64,000 nt of DNA. Source: Anaerolineae bacterium (GTDB taxonomy: Bacteria; Chloroflexota; Anaerolineae; Promineifilales; Promineifilaceae). Positions 19,101-27,668 of the stretch are shown here, one piece after another. Made by a program: the position numbers and the translations under genes. How positions within the stretch are numbered: the first letter of the stretch is position 1; every line of letters begins with the position of its first letter. The notes beneath the pieces are model-generated. The model saw only the letters and a program-made list of their open reading frames with translations, was not told the origin of the DNA and did not search any database. Location of the stretch: NCBI GenBank assembly GCA_023384355.1, contig JAHDWL010000010.1:22775-86774 (forward strand), given 5' to 3'.

Positions 19101-20015
19101 GAAAGCGTCGATCACTGCTCCCGTCGCCAACCCGAAGTCGCTACCTTTGAAAAAGAGGGTCCATTTATTGACCGTCGGGTCGTGGAACAGGATATCATTG
19201 CCGGAATAGGTGAAGGCTTGCCCCGTGGCGCTGTACTCCGCGCTGATATTGCCGGGCTTGTCGGAGCGCACCGACCCGGCGTATACCCGCGTCGTGTTAC
19301 CGTCGTCATTGAAGGTCAGTGACATACCATTGAGTGACGACTCCGGCAGGTCCACTCCCTTTCCACTCCAGAATGGGGTATCCCAGTTGACCTCGGGATC
19401 GAATACCCAATCCGTCGCTCCGCTCCCCGTTCGCTCGCCGCGATAGATCGCCGGGTTATGTTTAACCTTAAGCAGGTTGTTATAGACGGCATTGTTTTCC
19501 ACGAGAACATTGCTGATTTGCGTGCTGCCGCGCAGGAGGATACCCGTCGACCAGTTATCGTGGACGGATGAGTTGCGAACCGTAACATTGCCGGCGGAAA
19601 CATCGAGACCGCGGCTACTGGAATGGCGCACCTCGAACCCGTCGAAGACCGTGCCGGTAGCCTGTAATTCCACCAAGGCAAGGGATTGGTGCGCGGGCAA
19701 GCCTCCCGGCAGGTGTTTATTGCCGTCGATTACGGGCGTGCCGTCACCATACGCGACAAGTGTCCGTCCCGGCTTGCTGCCGGGAATCACAATCGCCTCC
19801 TGATAGACACCGCCACGCACGCATATGAACAGGAAATTGGCGTTGATGGCACTCTGGATGCTCTCGCCGGGGTTAACGACCACATCACATGTGCCCGGGT
19901 CGAACGAAGGCGAGAGAGCGCGCGCCGCGCCGATCTGCCTTGCGCCGATCAATGATAAAAACAGCAGTAGTATAGGCCATGTCAGTAACCTGCTGATCTG
20001 CTTTTCAGTTTTCAT
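16188..20015 (-). CDS. Giant secreted parallel beta-helix protein with nested beta-propeller-like module and prealbumin-like repeats
   Basis: A 1275-residue protein from ATG 20015, with GGGAG upstream. A signal peptide (~1-33) is followed by a right-handed beta-helix. The helix is interrupted at ~190-455 by a module rich in W-T/S-L-Y/F-F-x-G-S/D and DGRLLIS motifs, and ends in a choice-of-anchor-Q-type segment (DYRLTYASPALDAG then DIGAFE). Three ~85-residue prealbumin-like repeats (~745-1015) each end in V-x-C-T/S-F. Residues ~1020-1275 are a second copy of the inserted module type. It is a paralogue of the 20223-23021 gene. Likely surface or extracellular; ligand unknown. Confidence 0.75.
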   Translation of the reverse strand: MKTEKQISRLLTWPILLLFLSLIGARQIGAARALSPSFDPGTCDVVVNPGESIQSAINANFLFICVRGGVYQEAIVIPGSKPGRTLVAYGDGTPVIDGNKHLPGGLPAHQSLALVELQATGTVFDGFEVRHSSSRGLDVSAGNVTVRNSSVHDNWSTGILLRGSTQISNVLVENNAVYNNLLKVKHNPAIYRGERTGSGATDWVFDPEVNWDTPFWSGKGVDLPESSLNGMSLTFNDDGNTTRVYAGSVRSDKPGNISAEYSATGQAFTYSGNDILFHDPTVNKWTLFFKGSDFGLATGAVIDAFQIESPPPETLPCPSCRPILMSFSAPVTIQIAGESTTIGHGDLVRFSPSAVGQWDQITAGEFTLYMSATDLGLGPTINIDALDRAPDGRLLISVTADAMVGNQLVDKEDLAAYDETLPGWSLYFDGDQIPYNPFADDLTAAWLDSNGHIYISGDPIGGSALAFVEAVDSVARGNQVYNNYGEGLVSGRFSERITLEDNVVFDNYHANLYLNSTIAPLVQRNLVYCTDDPAFRRKGSSVSYITAPGIQIRDESFVGLDPKPPLSSGQVIVNNIVVGCSVNFGVSTQRTGGGMTDALVGNNVFANARGQSAISVNNVQLDDAAAYVNSRFVNNLIIQNTPGAILRVQGAYSDFSTFTVANNLYGIAPPASWFPGEAGRVVGNPNLANPTPPLPAMGGTVDPDDYRLTYASPALDAGQSLMEVTGDFAAYARGNDGPVDIGAFELPHNGRIIVVQRSFPAGSPQAFQFTANFLPDPFDLTDGQEQPSAILQAGTYSVTSAPVDNWTTTAICDDGSPPAAISLGPNETVICTFTSVEKARLIVTNLIEPAGDPQTFAFALTPGESFTLGAEERTFVVEPGTYSLQLSPLAGWVQEATCDNGDNPNGISLDPGEWVNCTFTQRKMGRIVVTKQTTPPDTPSTFSFTATYGDFTLHHGQSHDSGLLVPGVTHSVTEAPSPGWDTSVATCTGDDDGSDPSSITLDPGETVFCSFVNVRTTPGPLAKFYITAPVKGSVRGIAYFPGDILLYDNAIDAWTLYFDASNVGITKAINDFALLDDGSILVVFAARTKLPDQNGTLQTFEPQDIARFVPSQPGNLSAGWFEWYIDGSDVDLTTSAERIDALAVRPDGKLLISTVGAATVKKNGVNLKAADEDLLAFTPQTTGQTTTGTWELLPNGFDGSTLPGMAAENVTATWFDAETATHYLTVTNNFKVNGLSGTNRSILAVTSAGSATIYWDATAAGFAGAITGLHIEITR

Positions 20016-20157
20016 AGCTCGCTCCCGGTAACGCAACCAGCTCAGAGTGTGTACGCGTAAACGCCACCAAGGTAACAGAAGTCGCTGATTACCTACGATT
20101 AAGCTCAGGGTTACAGTGCAACAAAGTATAAAACAGAAACATTACAATCCGCGTAAT

Positions 20158-20190
20158 AAACAGAGGCCGAATCGTTATCGGCCTCTGTTT
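20158..20190 (-). terminator. Hairpin terminator downstream of the second beta-helix gene
   Basis: Perfect inverted repeat AAACAGAGGCCGA/TCGGCCTCTGTTT with a 7-nt loop. On the minus strand it is followed by ATTA, a weak U-tract; on the plus strand by TCCCC. It probably ends the 20223-23021 transcript. Confidence 0.6.
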
Positions 20191-20222
20191 TCCCCTGACA
20201 ATGTTGACTGACTCAGTCCGGT

Positions 20223-23021
20223 TTATGGCAACAGGACAAGATGCATCCCGTCGATCGGGTAAGTAAACCCGGCTGCGCCGGCATCCCAGAAGATTGAGGG
20301 TTGCCCCGTGACCGGTATGATGAGCACGCTGTTATTGGTGCCGCTCAGACCTGTCACCAAAAAATCATCCACAGTCGTGACGTAGTAGGCGCTCGCATTG
20401 CTGTCGTACCAGAGTGATGTCAGGTCTTCCTTGCTGAATCCCTCCACATCGGATCCGTCAAACTCCCGTGCCCATGTTCCGCTTGTATTCTGGCCGGTTG
20501 CCGTCGGCGTAAATGCCAGCAGGTCTTCGTCCTGGGCAGCAATCCAATTGCCGCTCACACCGACCGAGGCCTTGCCCACGGTGCTGATCAGCAGCGTATT
20601 GCCACGCACGCCGAGGGCATCAATTTTCTCGGAGGCCGCCGCCAGGGTGACGTCTGACCCGTCCAGGTACAACTCCCAGCTTCCCGCCGTGTCTGCGCCG
20701 AGGCTGGTCGGGGTAAACCGGATGACGTCCTGCGACATCGCCGAGAAACTGCCACCCGGGCCGCTCAGGTTGGCCTTGCCGCCAATCGTCATGAGGATCG
20801 GCGGGTTTGGCGTGCCGTTTTCAAGGATCACGAAATCAGCGATTGGCCGAGTCATCCCCACATCTGAGCCATCGAAAAACATTGACCAGGTTCCGGTGGA
20901 GCCATCGTAGGCGAGGATATCCCCTCGATTGAACTCCACACCGCCGACCTGACCGCTCACGGACGTGGTCACGTAGACGATTGCATTCAGGTCTCCGCCA
21001 CCGGTTGTCACCTTGCGGTTCACAAAGGTGCAGGTTACCGTCTGACCCTCGCTCAGGGTAATAGCCTCGGGCAATTGGCCACCGGTGCAGGTCGCCGAAT
21101 CCTGTACCCAACCTTCGGGAATGGTTTCGGATACGCTGTAGTTTCCGGGACTCAGGTCTGTCGATTTCTCACCATTGTGGGCCAGCGAGAACTGACCGGC
21201 GAAATTACTGCTGAACTGAAAGCTGGTGGGGTCGTTCGACGGGATCACCTGCTTGATGACGGTGATCCTCGTGACCGGCGGCGCGTCAAATTCGCTGCTA
21301 AAGGTACAGGTTACCGTCTCGTTGGCTGCCAGATTGATGTTTCCCGGCTGCGAGCCATCGCTGCACAAGCTGCTGGTCTGCCAATTTTCTACGGGAGTCA
21401 TCGTAACGCTGTACGTGCCGGCCGCAATCTGCCCCGAATCGTGGGTGCCGTTATCGACGAGTTGGAAACCGCCCGGCGCATAACTCGCGGTGAAATTGAA
21501 CACCTGGGTCGAACCATCGGGTATCGTCGACTTCACTACGATGATGCGGCCGGTGGTCGAGGGAGGGGCGCTGCCGAATTCATCAGCACCGATGTCGAGC
21601 GTTCCGCTTCGTGTCTGCTTGAAGAAATCCTCGGTCACAAGGCTGACATTCGTCCCGGCGTCGATGGCCGGTGAGTTCGCCTGCAACCGGTAATTATTGG
21701 CGTCGGGCACGCTGCCCTTCACGGGCATGATCGGGTTCACCAGCTTCGGGTCACCATTGACGCGCCCGGATTCGGTCTTGGGCCAATGTTTTGACGGGGG
21801 GACGCTGTAGAGGTTATTCAGCAAGGTGAAGGTGCTCATGTCCGGCGATCCAAGTGCCAGAATCAGATGCGCGCTGGCTGCCGATGGGTCGGATTGAAGG
21901 ATCAGGTTGTTGGCGAATTTGGTGTTCTCAAGCGTGATGTCCCCTTCAAAGAGGACATTGTTGGCGCTTGAACCCGTATCGCCGCGCGCGTTAACGAACG
22001 AGTTATTGGCGACGATGGCGTCGTTCAGTCCACCCCCGGTAATCTGGGTGGCGACCCAAAAGTTGACCCCACAACCGACGACGATATTGTTCAGGATCTT
22101 CTGACCCCGGCTGGGCGGCGGCTTGACAGTCTGGTTTGGAAAGTCCTCATCGCGCAGGGTTATTCCGGGAGCGGGCTTTGCCTTGGCTCCACGCCAGTAA
22201 TCGCGGTCATCGGTGCAGAAAACCAGATTCCGGCGGACAAGCGGGGACATCGAACCGGATAAATAGATATTGGCGTGTTTGTTATCGTAGGTAACGTTAT
22301 CCTCGAAAATCAGGTTGGTCGTCCAGCGACCGCCCACCAGTCCTTCGCCGAGGTTGTGATACACGATGTTGCCACGGGCAGTGCTGTTCGCCGTATCGAC
22401 AAAAAGCAGGCCGCTGCCGCCGATATGGTTGACGGTATTCACATGGAGATTGTCATAAACGGTATTGTTTTCCACCAGGATATTTTGCGCGTGTTGCTCA
22501 TCGCTGCCGTTGATAACGATGCCCATATCCCAGCTATCGTGAACGATGTTGTTGCGAACAACGACATCGCGAATCGCATTGGTGGCCTGTGGATTCTGGG
22601 TGACGACGATGCCCCGCGCGGCCGAATTGCGCACCTCGAAGCCTTCAACGGTCGATCCGTTGGCGCTGATCTGCACAAGCCCCTGATATTTCCCTGTCGG
22701 CAGTGTGCCCTGCCCGTCGAGAATCGGCTTGTCGCCCGGATAAGCCTGAACGATTATGTTCGATTGGCGATAATCGAGCATTATCTGCTCGTTGTACACT
22801 CCCGACCGTGCACAGATGACGTCCCCGGATTGAGCGGCGTTCACGGCCGCCTGAAGACTCTGGTTGGAGTTCACAACCGTCGTGCACGATCCCGCGCCGT
22901 TTATCACCGGCGCCAACAACGATTGACCGACGGCCGCGCCATCAGCCAGTGCTCCACCCACGGCGATCGTCAGGATCAAGAGGGCTATTGCGATCAGTCG
23001 CTTGAGATTGCTCCGTTTCAT
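20223..23021 (-). CDS. Secreted parallel beta-helix protein with prealbumin-like repeats (paralogue)
   Basis: A 932-residue protein from ATG 23021, with AAGGAG 8-9 nt upstream. A signal peptide (~1-28) is followed by an uninterrupted beta-helix (~45-420), a choice-of-anchor-Q-like segment (NYRLQANSPAIDAG then DIGADEF), two prealbumin-like repeats (~505-680), and a C-terminal ~250-residue module with GDILAYDGSTGTWSMFFDGSDVG and DEDLLAFTP motifs. It lacks the internal module found in its neighbour and has one repeat fewer. Tandem position on the same strand indicates local duplication. Confidence 0.75.
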   Translation of the reverse strand: MKRSNLKRLIAIALLILTIAVGGALADGAAVGQSLLAPVINGAGSCTTVVNSNQSLQAAVNAAQSGDVICARSGVYNEQIMLDYRQSNIIVQAYPGDKPILDGQGTLPTGKYQGLVQISANGSTVEGFEVRNSAARGIVVTQNPQATNAIRDVVVRNNIVHDSWDMGIVINGSDEQHAQNILVENNTVYDNLHVNTVNHIGGSGLLFVDTANSTARGNIVYHNLGEGLVGGRWTTNLIFEDNVTYDNKHANIYLSGSMSPLVRRNLVFCTDDRDYWRGAKAKPAPGITLRDEDFPNQTVKPPPSRGQKILNNIVVGCGVNFWVATQITGGGLNDAIVANNSFVNARGDTGSSANNVLFEGDITLENTKFANNLILQSDPSAASAHLILALGSPDMSTFTLLNNLYSVPPSKHWPKTESGRVNGDPKLVNPIMPVKGSVPDANNYRLQANSPAIDAGTNVSLVTEDFFKQTRSGTLDIGADEFGSAPPSTTGRIIVVKSTIPDGSTQVFNFTASYAPGGFQLVDNGTHDSGQIAAGTYSVTMTPVENWQTSSLCSDGSQPGNINLAANETVTCTFSSEFDAPPVTRITVIKQVIPSNDPTSFQFSSNFAGQFSLAHNGEKSTDLSPGNYSVSETIPEGWVQDSATCTGGQLPEAITLSEGQTVTCTFVNRKVTTGGGDLNAIVYVTTSVSGQVGGVEFNRGDILAYDGSTGTWSMFFDGSDVGMTRPIADFVILENGTPNPPILMTIGGKANLSGPGGSFSAMSQDVIRFTPTSLGADTAGSWELYLDGSDVTLAAASEKIDALGVRGNTLLISTVGKASVGVSGNWIAAQDEDLLAFTPTATGQNTSGTWAREFDGSDVEGFSKEDLTSLWYDSNASAYYVTTVDDFLVTGLSGTNNSVLIIPVTGQPSIFWDAGAAGFTYPIDGMHLVLLP

Positions 23022-23332
23022 TCCATTACTCCTTTTGGTGCGATGAGAGATATGGGCAAAATCGTCAAATCATCCCGGGAGGATGATGGATCCCAGATCC
23101 CTCAATCAAGTTTGCGGTACGCGCGGTTCCCGATGTGCGGTACCCATTCCAATACGTTTTCGTGATGTTCGGCGTCAATGCAAGCAGCAGCCGATGTAGA
23201 ATACGATATAAAAGGGGGAAATGCTGGACGCGAACGTGAGAAATTCATAAAAATCGCTCACTGCTCCTAGTACAATGGTCATGAAATTTAGGCTATTATT
23301 TACATAATGATATCGTATAAGGGGTACACGCC
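23022..23332. other. Divergent intergenic region between the beta-helix gene and the NUDIX-like gene
   Basis: A 311-bp AT-richer spacer holding the outward-facing starts of both neighbours. It contains a possible 9-codon leader frame (23220-23249) after an AAAGGGGG ribosome-site-like stretch, and two similar elements, CGATATAAAAGGGG and ATCGTATAAGGGG. No clean -35/-10 pair was found on either strand. Confidence 0.4.
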
Positions 23333-24166
23333 ATGCGTCCAACAATTTGCGGTGTCCTGACTGATTACAAGGGTCGGATCCTGTTGCGGCGCGCCGACCC
23401 GCGCACGCTGCTTCCAATCTACAGGCTGTTTGAGGTCGGCAAGCTGCCGGCCGAGACCCTGGCCCGCGCTTTCAGGGAGGACACCGGTTTGTTTGTCATG
23501 CCGGTGCGGCTGACCAGCCTGGATTATTCGGCCGCGCAGGATGAATTGACCGCCACTTTCCGCTGCACAATGCGCGGCGGCGACCTGGCCCCTCAGGAGG
23601 AGCCGACCGTCGGGTTTTTCGATCCCCCGCCACCGGCAGCTCTCTCCAAAGAGTTCCGGTCTCGGGTAGAGCTGGCGCTGCGCCATGCCGGCGGGCCCCC
23701 CCAGCTGCAAGTCGACGGAAAGGGGGTTTTCAGCCGGATCTTCGGCGGCCGCAAGGACACCGAGCGCGACGGCGATTGGGAGGTCGGTATCCGGCTGGTC
23801 GTGCGGAGCGCCAATGGGGGCATCCTGTGGGCGCGCTCCGAACAGGGCGATAAACGTCGATTGCCGGCCGGGTCGCCCGCCCGCGGCGAAGCGCCGTGGC
23901 AGGTGGCCGAAAGGCTGCTACAAGCGCATCTACCCGGCGGGAGCGCCACAGCCATCAGGCTGGTCGCCGGGGTGTCGAGCGCCGGACGCCCGGCACTTGA
24001 CCTGATCTTCGCCGCCGACGTGACGAGAGAAGCCCTCCCCTCCCTCGAAAAGGCATCGTTCGCCCTCCCCGAGTTAGGACCCGACTTCGCTACGGCCGAT
24101 GTCACTCTCCTCAGGAGTATCGACTGGACGACCGACGCCTGCCAATGGCTGATAGACGGCGAATAA
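23333..24166 (+). CDS. Tandem NUDIX-like protein with degenerate NUDIX boxes
   Basis: A 277-residue protein with AAGGGG upstream of ATG 23333. Residues ~1-120 follow a NUDIX layout (ICGVLTDYKGRILLRRAD, then GKLPAETLARAFREDTGLFV, then TVGFFDPPPP), but the box lacks the spacing G-x5-E-x7-RE-x2-EE-x-G and its second glutamate pair. Residues ~140-270 repeat the pattern (VGIRLVVRSANGGILWAR then RLPAGSPARGEAPWQVAERLL) with no catalytic Glu. It may bind nucleotide without hydrolysis. It lies 37 bp upstream of an rRNA methyltransferase homologue and is probably cotranscribed. Confidence 0.6.
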   Translation: MRPTICGVLTDYKGRILLRRADPRTLLPIYRLFEVGKLPAETLARAFREDTGLFVMPVRLTSLDYSAAQDELTATFRCTMRGGDLAPQEEPTVGFFDPPPPAALSKEFRSRVELALRHAGGPPQLQVDGKGVFSRIFGGRKDTERDGDWEVGIRLVVRSANGGILWARSEQGDKRRLPAGSPARGEAPWQVAERLLQAHLPGGSATAIRLVAGVSSAGRPALDLIFAADVTREALPSLEKASFALPELGPDFATADVTLLRSIDWTTDACQWLIDGE

Positions 24167-24203
24167 ACCAACGATTCAACGCAGATCGATCGGGATCATT
24201 CTT

Positions 24204-25013
24204 ATGGAAGATTCTCTGGATACCCTCGTCGCCGCCGTCCTGTCGAGCGCAAAATATCGTCATGTCAGCCCGGCATTCATTCGCGCTGTCGGGGCGCGGG
24301 AACTGGCCATCCGGCCCAACCTGAAATCGGCTATCAAAGCCACCAAGAACGCCCTGCATCAGGCGGGCGGCGCATTTCAGGACGCGCCAATCGACTATGC
24401 GCAGGCGTTAAGCCGGTTGCACGCGGCGGCCGCCGCGCCGGAACCGGACGCGCTGCGCGATGTTTGCCGGTCGGTGATGGCTGCCCACACATCCACCCGC
24501 GAGCGACTGCCCATCCTGGACGAGTTCTACGCCACAACTCTCGCCTCGATTCCCCCGCCCGCCCGCGTGCTCGACATCGCCTGCGGCCTCAATCCGCTGT
24601 CCCGCCCGTGGATGCCCATCCCGGCGACCGCTGAATACATCGCCTGTGATATCTATGGAGACCAGATGGAGTTCCTGAACGCGTTCTTCGCTCTGGCGGG
24701 CTACGCCGGTCGGGCGGAAGTGCGCGACGTCATCGGCTCGCCGCCCGACGAACCGGCCGATCTGGCGCTCATCCTCAAGACGCTGCCCTGCCTGGAGGCC
24801 ATCGACCGCCACGCCCCGGCCCGCCTGCTCGACACAGTTCGCGCGCCGCTGCTGCTGGTCTCCTTCCCCGCCCAATCGCTGGGCGGCCGCCGCAAGGGGA
24901 TGGTCGCCCATTACGAGGAACGTTTCCGAGGGCAGTTGGCCGAGCGCGGCTGGCCGGCAGAACGATTTGAGTTTAGAACCGAACTGGCCTTCCTGGTGCG
25001 AAAAGGCATATGA
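24204..25013 (+). CDS. 16S rRNA m7G1405 methyltransferase homologue (Rmt/Arm/FmrO family)
   Basis: A 269-residue SAM enzyme close to the aminoglycoside-resistance family. Shared motifs are SAKYRHVSPAFIR near the N-terminus, HTSTRERLPILDEFY (~95), the SAM motif RVLDIACGLNPLS (~120), the acidic ACDIYGDQ, LALILKTLPCLE, and LVSFPAQSLGGRRKGMVAHY (~220), which is almost the RmtB string SFPTRSLGGRGKGM. Known members methylate N7 of G1405 in the decoding site and block gentamicin/kanamycin-type drugs. Whether this one does so is not shown. No mobile element is nearby, so it looks resident. Confidence 0.85.
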   Translation: MEDSLDTLVAAVLSSAKYRHVSPAFIRAVGARELAIRPNLKSAIKATKNALHQAGGAFQDAPIDYAQALSRLHAAAAAPEPDALRDVCRSVMAAHTSTRERLPILDEFYATTLASIPPPARVLDIACGLNPLSRPWMPIPATAEYIACDIYGDQMEFLNAFFALAGYAGRAEVRDVIGSPPDEPADLALILKTLPCLEAIDRHAPARLLDTVRAPLLLVSFPAQSLGGRRKGMVAHYEERFRGQLAERGWPAERFEFRTELAFLVRKGI

Positions 25014-25048
25014 CAAAACCGCTCGCCGGGCGACAGGAGTCGCCTTCG

Positions 25049-27601
25049 TCACTCATACCGCAGCGCCTGGACGATCTCCAGCCGCGACGCCTGCCGCGCC
25101 GGGATGATCGCCGCCAGCACGCCGAACAGCAGACCGGCCACGATGGCGATGACGACGCCGGTGGTCGGGAAGACGAACTCCATCGGATAGCCCGCGACCT
25201 TCATCGCTTCCACGCTCATGTAGCCGAGATACAGACCGGCGAGAATGCCGAAGGTCGTTCCGAGGGCGGCCAGGATAACCGCCTCGGACAGAACGACCGT
25301 CCGCACCTGGCCGCGCGTCGCGCCGACGGCCCGCAGCATGCCGATCTCCCGCGTGCGCTCGATGACGCCTATGGCCAGCGTGTTCAGCATGGCGATCAAC
25401 GATGGAATCGCTAAAAACAACACCAGCATGTAAAGCCCGACGAAAGTGGCGTCGAACAGGCGCAGGTTCTCCTCAATGTACTCCTGACCGTCGACGAGGC
25501 GGAATTGAGGATACTGCCTGAGCGTTTCCTTCAATCGGGCTTCCACGGCCGCGCGATCGGCGCCGGGAACCAGGTTAAACTGCAATAATACGTCTTCATT
25601 TCGCCCGAAGTCCGCGGACAGGTTGGCTTGCGAGATGTAGGCAGTAGTGACCTTGGCATTCAGGTAATCGCCGCCGATGGCCGCGACGCGATAGGCCTGC
25701 TCGCCCATCGGGGTGGTGAGCCGGATTTCATCGCCCGGCCCGGCTCCAATCGCCGTCGCCAGAACAGGGTTGATGATGACCTCGCGGCCGGCGGTCAGCG
25801 CCTGATACGCGCTGTCGTCTCCCTCGGAAAAGGTCAGGCCACTCACTTCGGGGTACGTGGCCGGATCGATGCCCAGCAGCGAAACGGCCGTCTCGCCGGC
25901 CCGTGTCGGCGCGAAGCGCAACGAACTGACGACCGCCACGCCGTCAATCGCTCCGAGTTCCTGGGCCAGTTCCCCGGACGCGCCGACGTTGCTGCCCCAC
26001 AGGGCGATCGAGGGCGGGATGAGGATGTAATCGCTGCCGAGGCTCTTGCGCATGACCTCGTCGAACCCCTGAGAGACGCTGGAGACCATCGAGGCGGCCA
26101 TGATCAGGATGGCCATGCCGATCAGCGTCGTGCTGGCGGTGATGGCCGCCCTTCCCGGCTGGCGGGAGAGGTTGCCCTCGGCCAGTTGGGCCGTGCCGCC
26201 GCGGGCGAAGACGGCCGCCAGCAACCCACCGAACAGTCGGGCGACGGGGTTCACCAGCGCGGGAGCGACCAGAATCAACCCGGCGACGAACATTACGCCG
26301 CCCAGGCCGATCAGGGCGAGGTTGCGCGTCAGCAACGCGATGACCGCCAGCGCGATCAGCGTGACTCCGGCCCAGAAGCCGATACCGGTCATGCGGCGAA
26401 AGGAGAGTGCACCGACCGACGGCCGCAACGCTTCAAGCGGCGTCACCTTGCTGGCGCTGATCGCCGGCAGCAAGCCCGCCAGAAGGGTGATGCCGACGCC
26501 GATGACGACACTGCCGATCAGCGTCCCCGGCGTCACGACCGGCCCGCCGAAATCGGCGTTGAGGAAGCGGCGCATCAGCGGGGCCATTGCCGCCAGCGCG
26601 CCCACGGCCAGCAGATAGCCGAGCGCCAGCCCGACCAGCGTGCCGATCACGCCCTGGATCAACCCTTCGGTCAAAATTACCCCGAAGACCGTGGCGCGTT
26701 TGGCGCCCAACGCCCGCAACATGCCGATGTCGCGCCGCCGCTCGGCCACAACGGTGCGAAAGGTGTTGAAGATGATGAACGCGCCCATCAACAGGGCCAG
26801 TATTCCCAATACATTGAAGATGGCCTGGCCGACCCTCAGGTTGGTCAATATCTCGGCGTTGCTGTCCAGCGCCCCCACCTGAAACTGGTCGCCCAATTCG
26901 GCCAGAATATCGGTCTCAATGGTCGCCCGCCGCTCCTCGTCGACCGTGTCGAAGTTGGCCTCGATGGTGTTGATGCGGCCGGGCATATCCAGCATGGCCT
27001 GCGCCTGCGACAGCGTGACCAGCACCTCCTCGTCGCCCGGCATCAGCCGCGGCGGCAGGATGCCGACAATGGTCAGCGGCGTCTCGCCGACGGCCGACGG
27101 CAGGGTCAGCGTGTCGCCGGTGCCAAGCCCGGCCGCGTCGGCCAGGCTCTCGCTGATGACCGCGGAGTCGGTGTCGCCCTGTTGCAGGAATCGCCCCGCC
27201 CGAATCGTGTAGGTGTGGATCGCCGTCGCCCGGTCGAGGTCAAGGCCAACCAGGGCCAGCGCCGCGACGGCGTCGGGCGTCGCCGGGTCGTGGTCGAGGT
27301 AGTCGGCGGGCAGATTCACCGTCCTGTCGAGAAAGCCGGAGACGGCCCGAACCCCGTCAACGGCGGCGACACGATCGGCCGTGGCCGCGTCGAAAACGTC
27401 GCTGGTCTTGAGCGTGATCGTCGCGTCGACCTCCCCGGCGGCGGCCATGGTGTTGGCCTGGAATGCCCCGGTAAAGGCGGGCAATATCGCGTTCATGCCG
27501 AAGATAACCAGCACGCCAAAGACGATGGCCAGGGTGGTCAGAATGGTGCGCAATTTACGCCCGGCCAGATAGCGGCGGGCGAGAGTAGTCTGGATTGTCA
27601 T
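25049..27601 (-). CDS. ABC transporter permease with two FtsX domains (MacB/LolC type)
   Basis: An 850-residue protein. A membrane helix at ~18-40 is followed by a ~200-residue extracytoplasmic MacB-PCD-like domain, three helices (FtsX domain 1, ~265-395), a middle four-helix region, a second extracytoplasmic domain, and FtsX domain 2 (~725-845, with IGVIERTREIGMLRAVGATRGQV). Such permeases use mechanotransmission to export peptides, antibiotics or lipoproteins rather than transporting through a pore. It starts 67 bp after the ATPase gene. The substrate is unknown. Confidence 0.9.
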   Translation of the reverse strand: MTIQTTLARRYLAGRKLRTILTTLAIVFGVLVIFGMNAILPAFTGAFQANTMAAAGEVDATITLKTSDVFDAATADRVAAVDGVRAVSGFLDRTVNLPADYLDHDPATPDAVAALALVGLDLDRATAIHTYTIRAGRFLQQGDTDSAVISESLADAAGLGTGDTLTLPSAVGETPLTIVGILPPRLMPGDEEVLVTLSQAQAMLDMPGRINTIEANFDTVDEERRATIETDILAELGDQFQVGALDSNAEILTNLRVGQAIFNVLGILALLMGAFIIFNTFRTVVAERRRDIGMLRALGAKRATVFGVILTEGLIQGVIGTLVGLALGYLLAVGALAAMAPLMRRFLNADFGGPVVTPGTLIGSVVIGVGITLLAGLLPAISASKVTPLEALRPSVGALSFRRMTGIGFWAGVTLIALAVIALLTRNLALIGLGGVMFVAGLILVAPALVNPVARLFGGLLAAVFARGGTAQLAEGNLSRQPGRAAITASTTLIGMAILIMAASMVSSVSQGFDEVMRKSLGSDYILIPPSIALWGSNVGASGELAQELGAIDGVAVVSSLRFAPTRAGETAVSLLGIDPATYPEVSGLTFSEGDDSAYQALTAGREVIINPVLATAIGAGPGDEIRLTTPMGEQAYRVAAIGGDYLNAKVTTAYISQANLSADFGRNEDVLLQFNLVPGADRAAVEARLKETLRQYPQFRLVDGQEYIEENLRLFDATFVGLYMLVLFLAIPSLIAMLNTLAIGVIERTREIGMLRAVGATRGQVRTVVLSEAVILAALGTTFGILAGLYLGYMSVEAMKVAGYPMEFVFPTTGVVIAIVAGLLFGVLAAIIPARQASRLEIVQALRYE

Positions 27602-27668
27602 GATAATGCCATACCCTTGTCTGTTGTCAGGCGCTCGCGCGCCTTCAAATCGACATGTTCGATCATCG

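Noticed and set aside
24204..25013. Recent horizontal acquisition of a clinical-type Rmt gene
   Set aside because: Codon usage and GC look like the neighbours, there is no mobile element, and a divergent second copy exists in an operon, so it looks resident.
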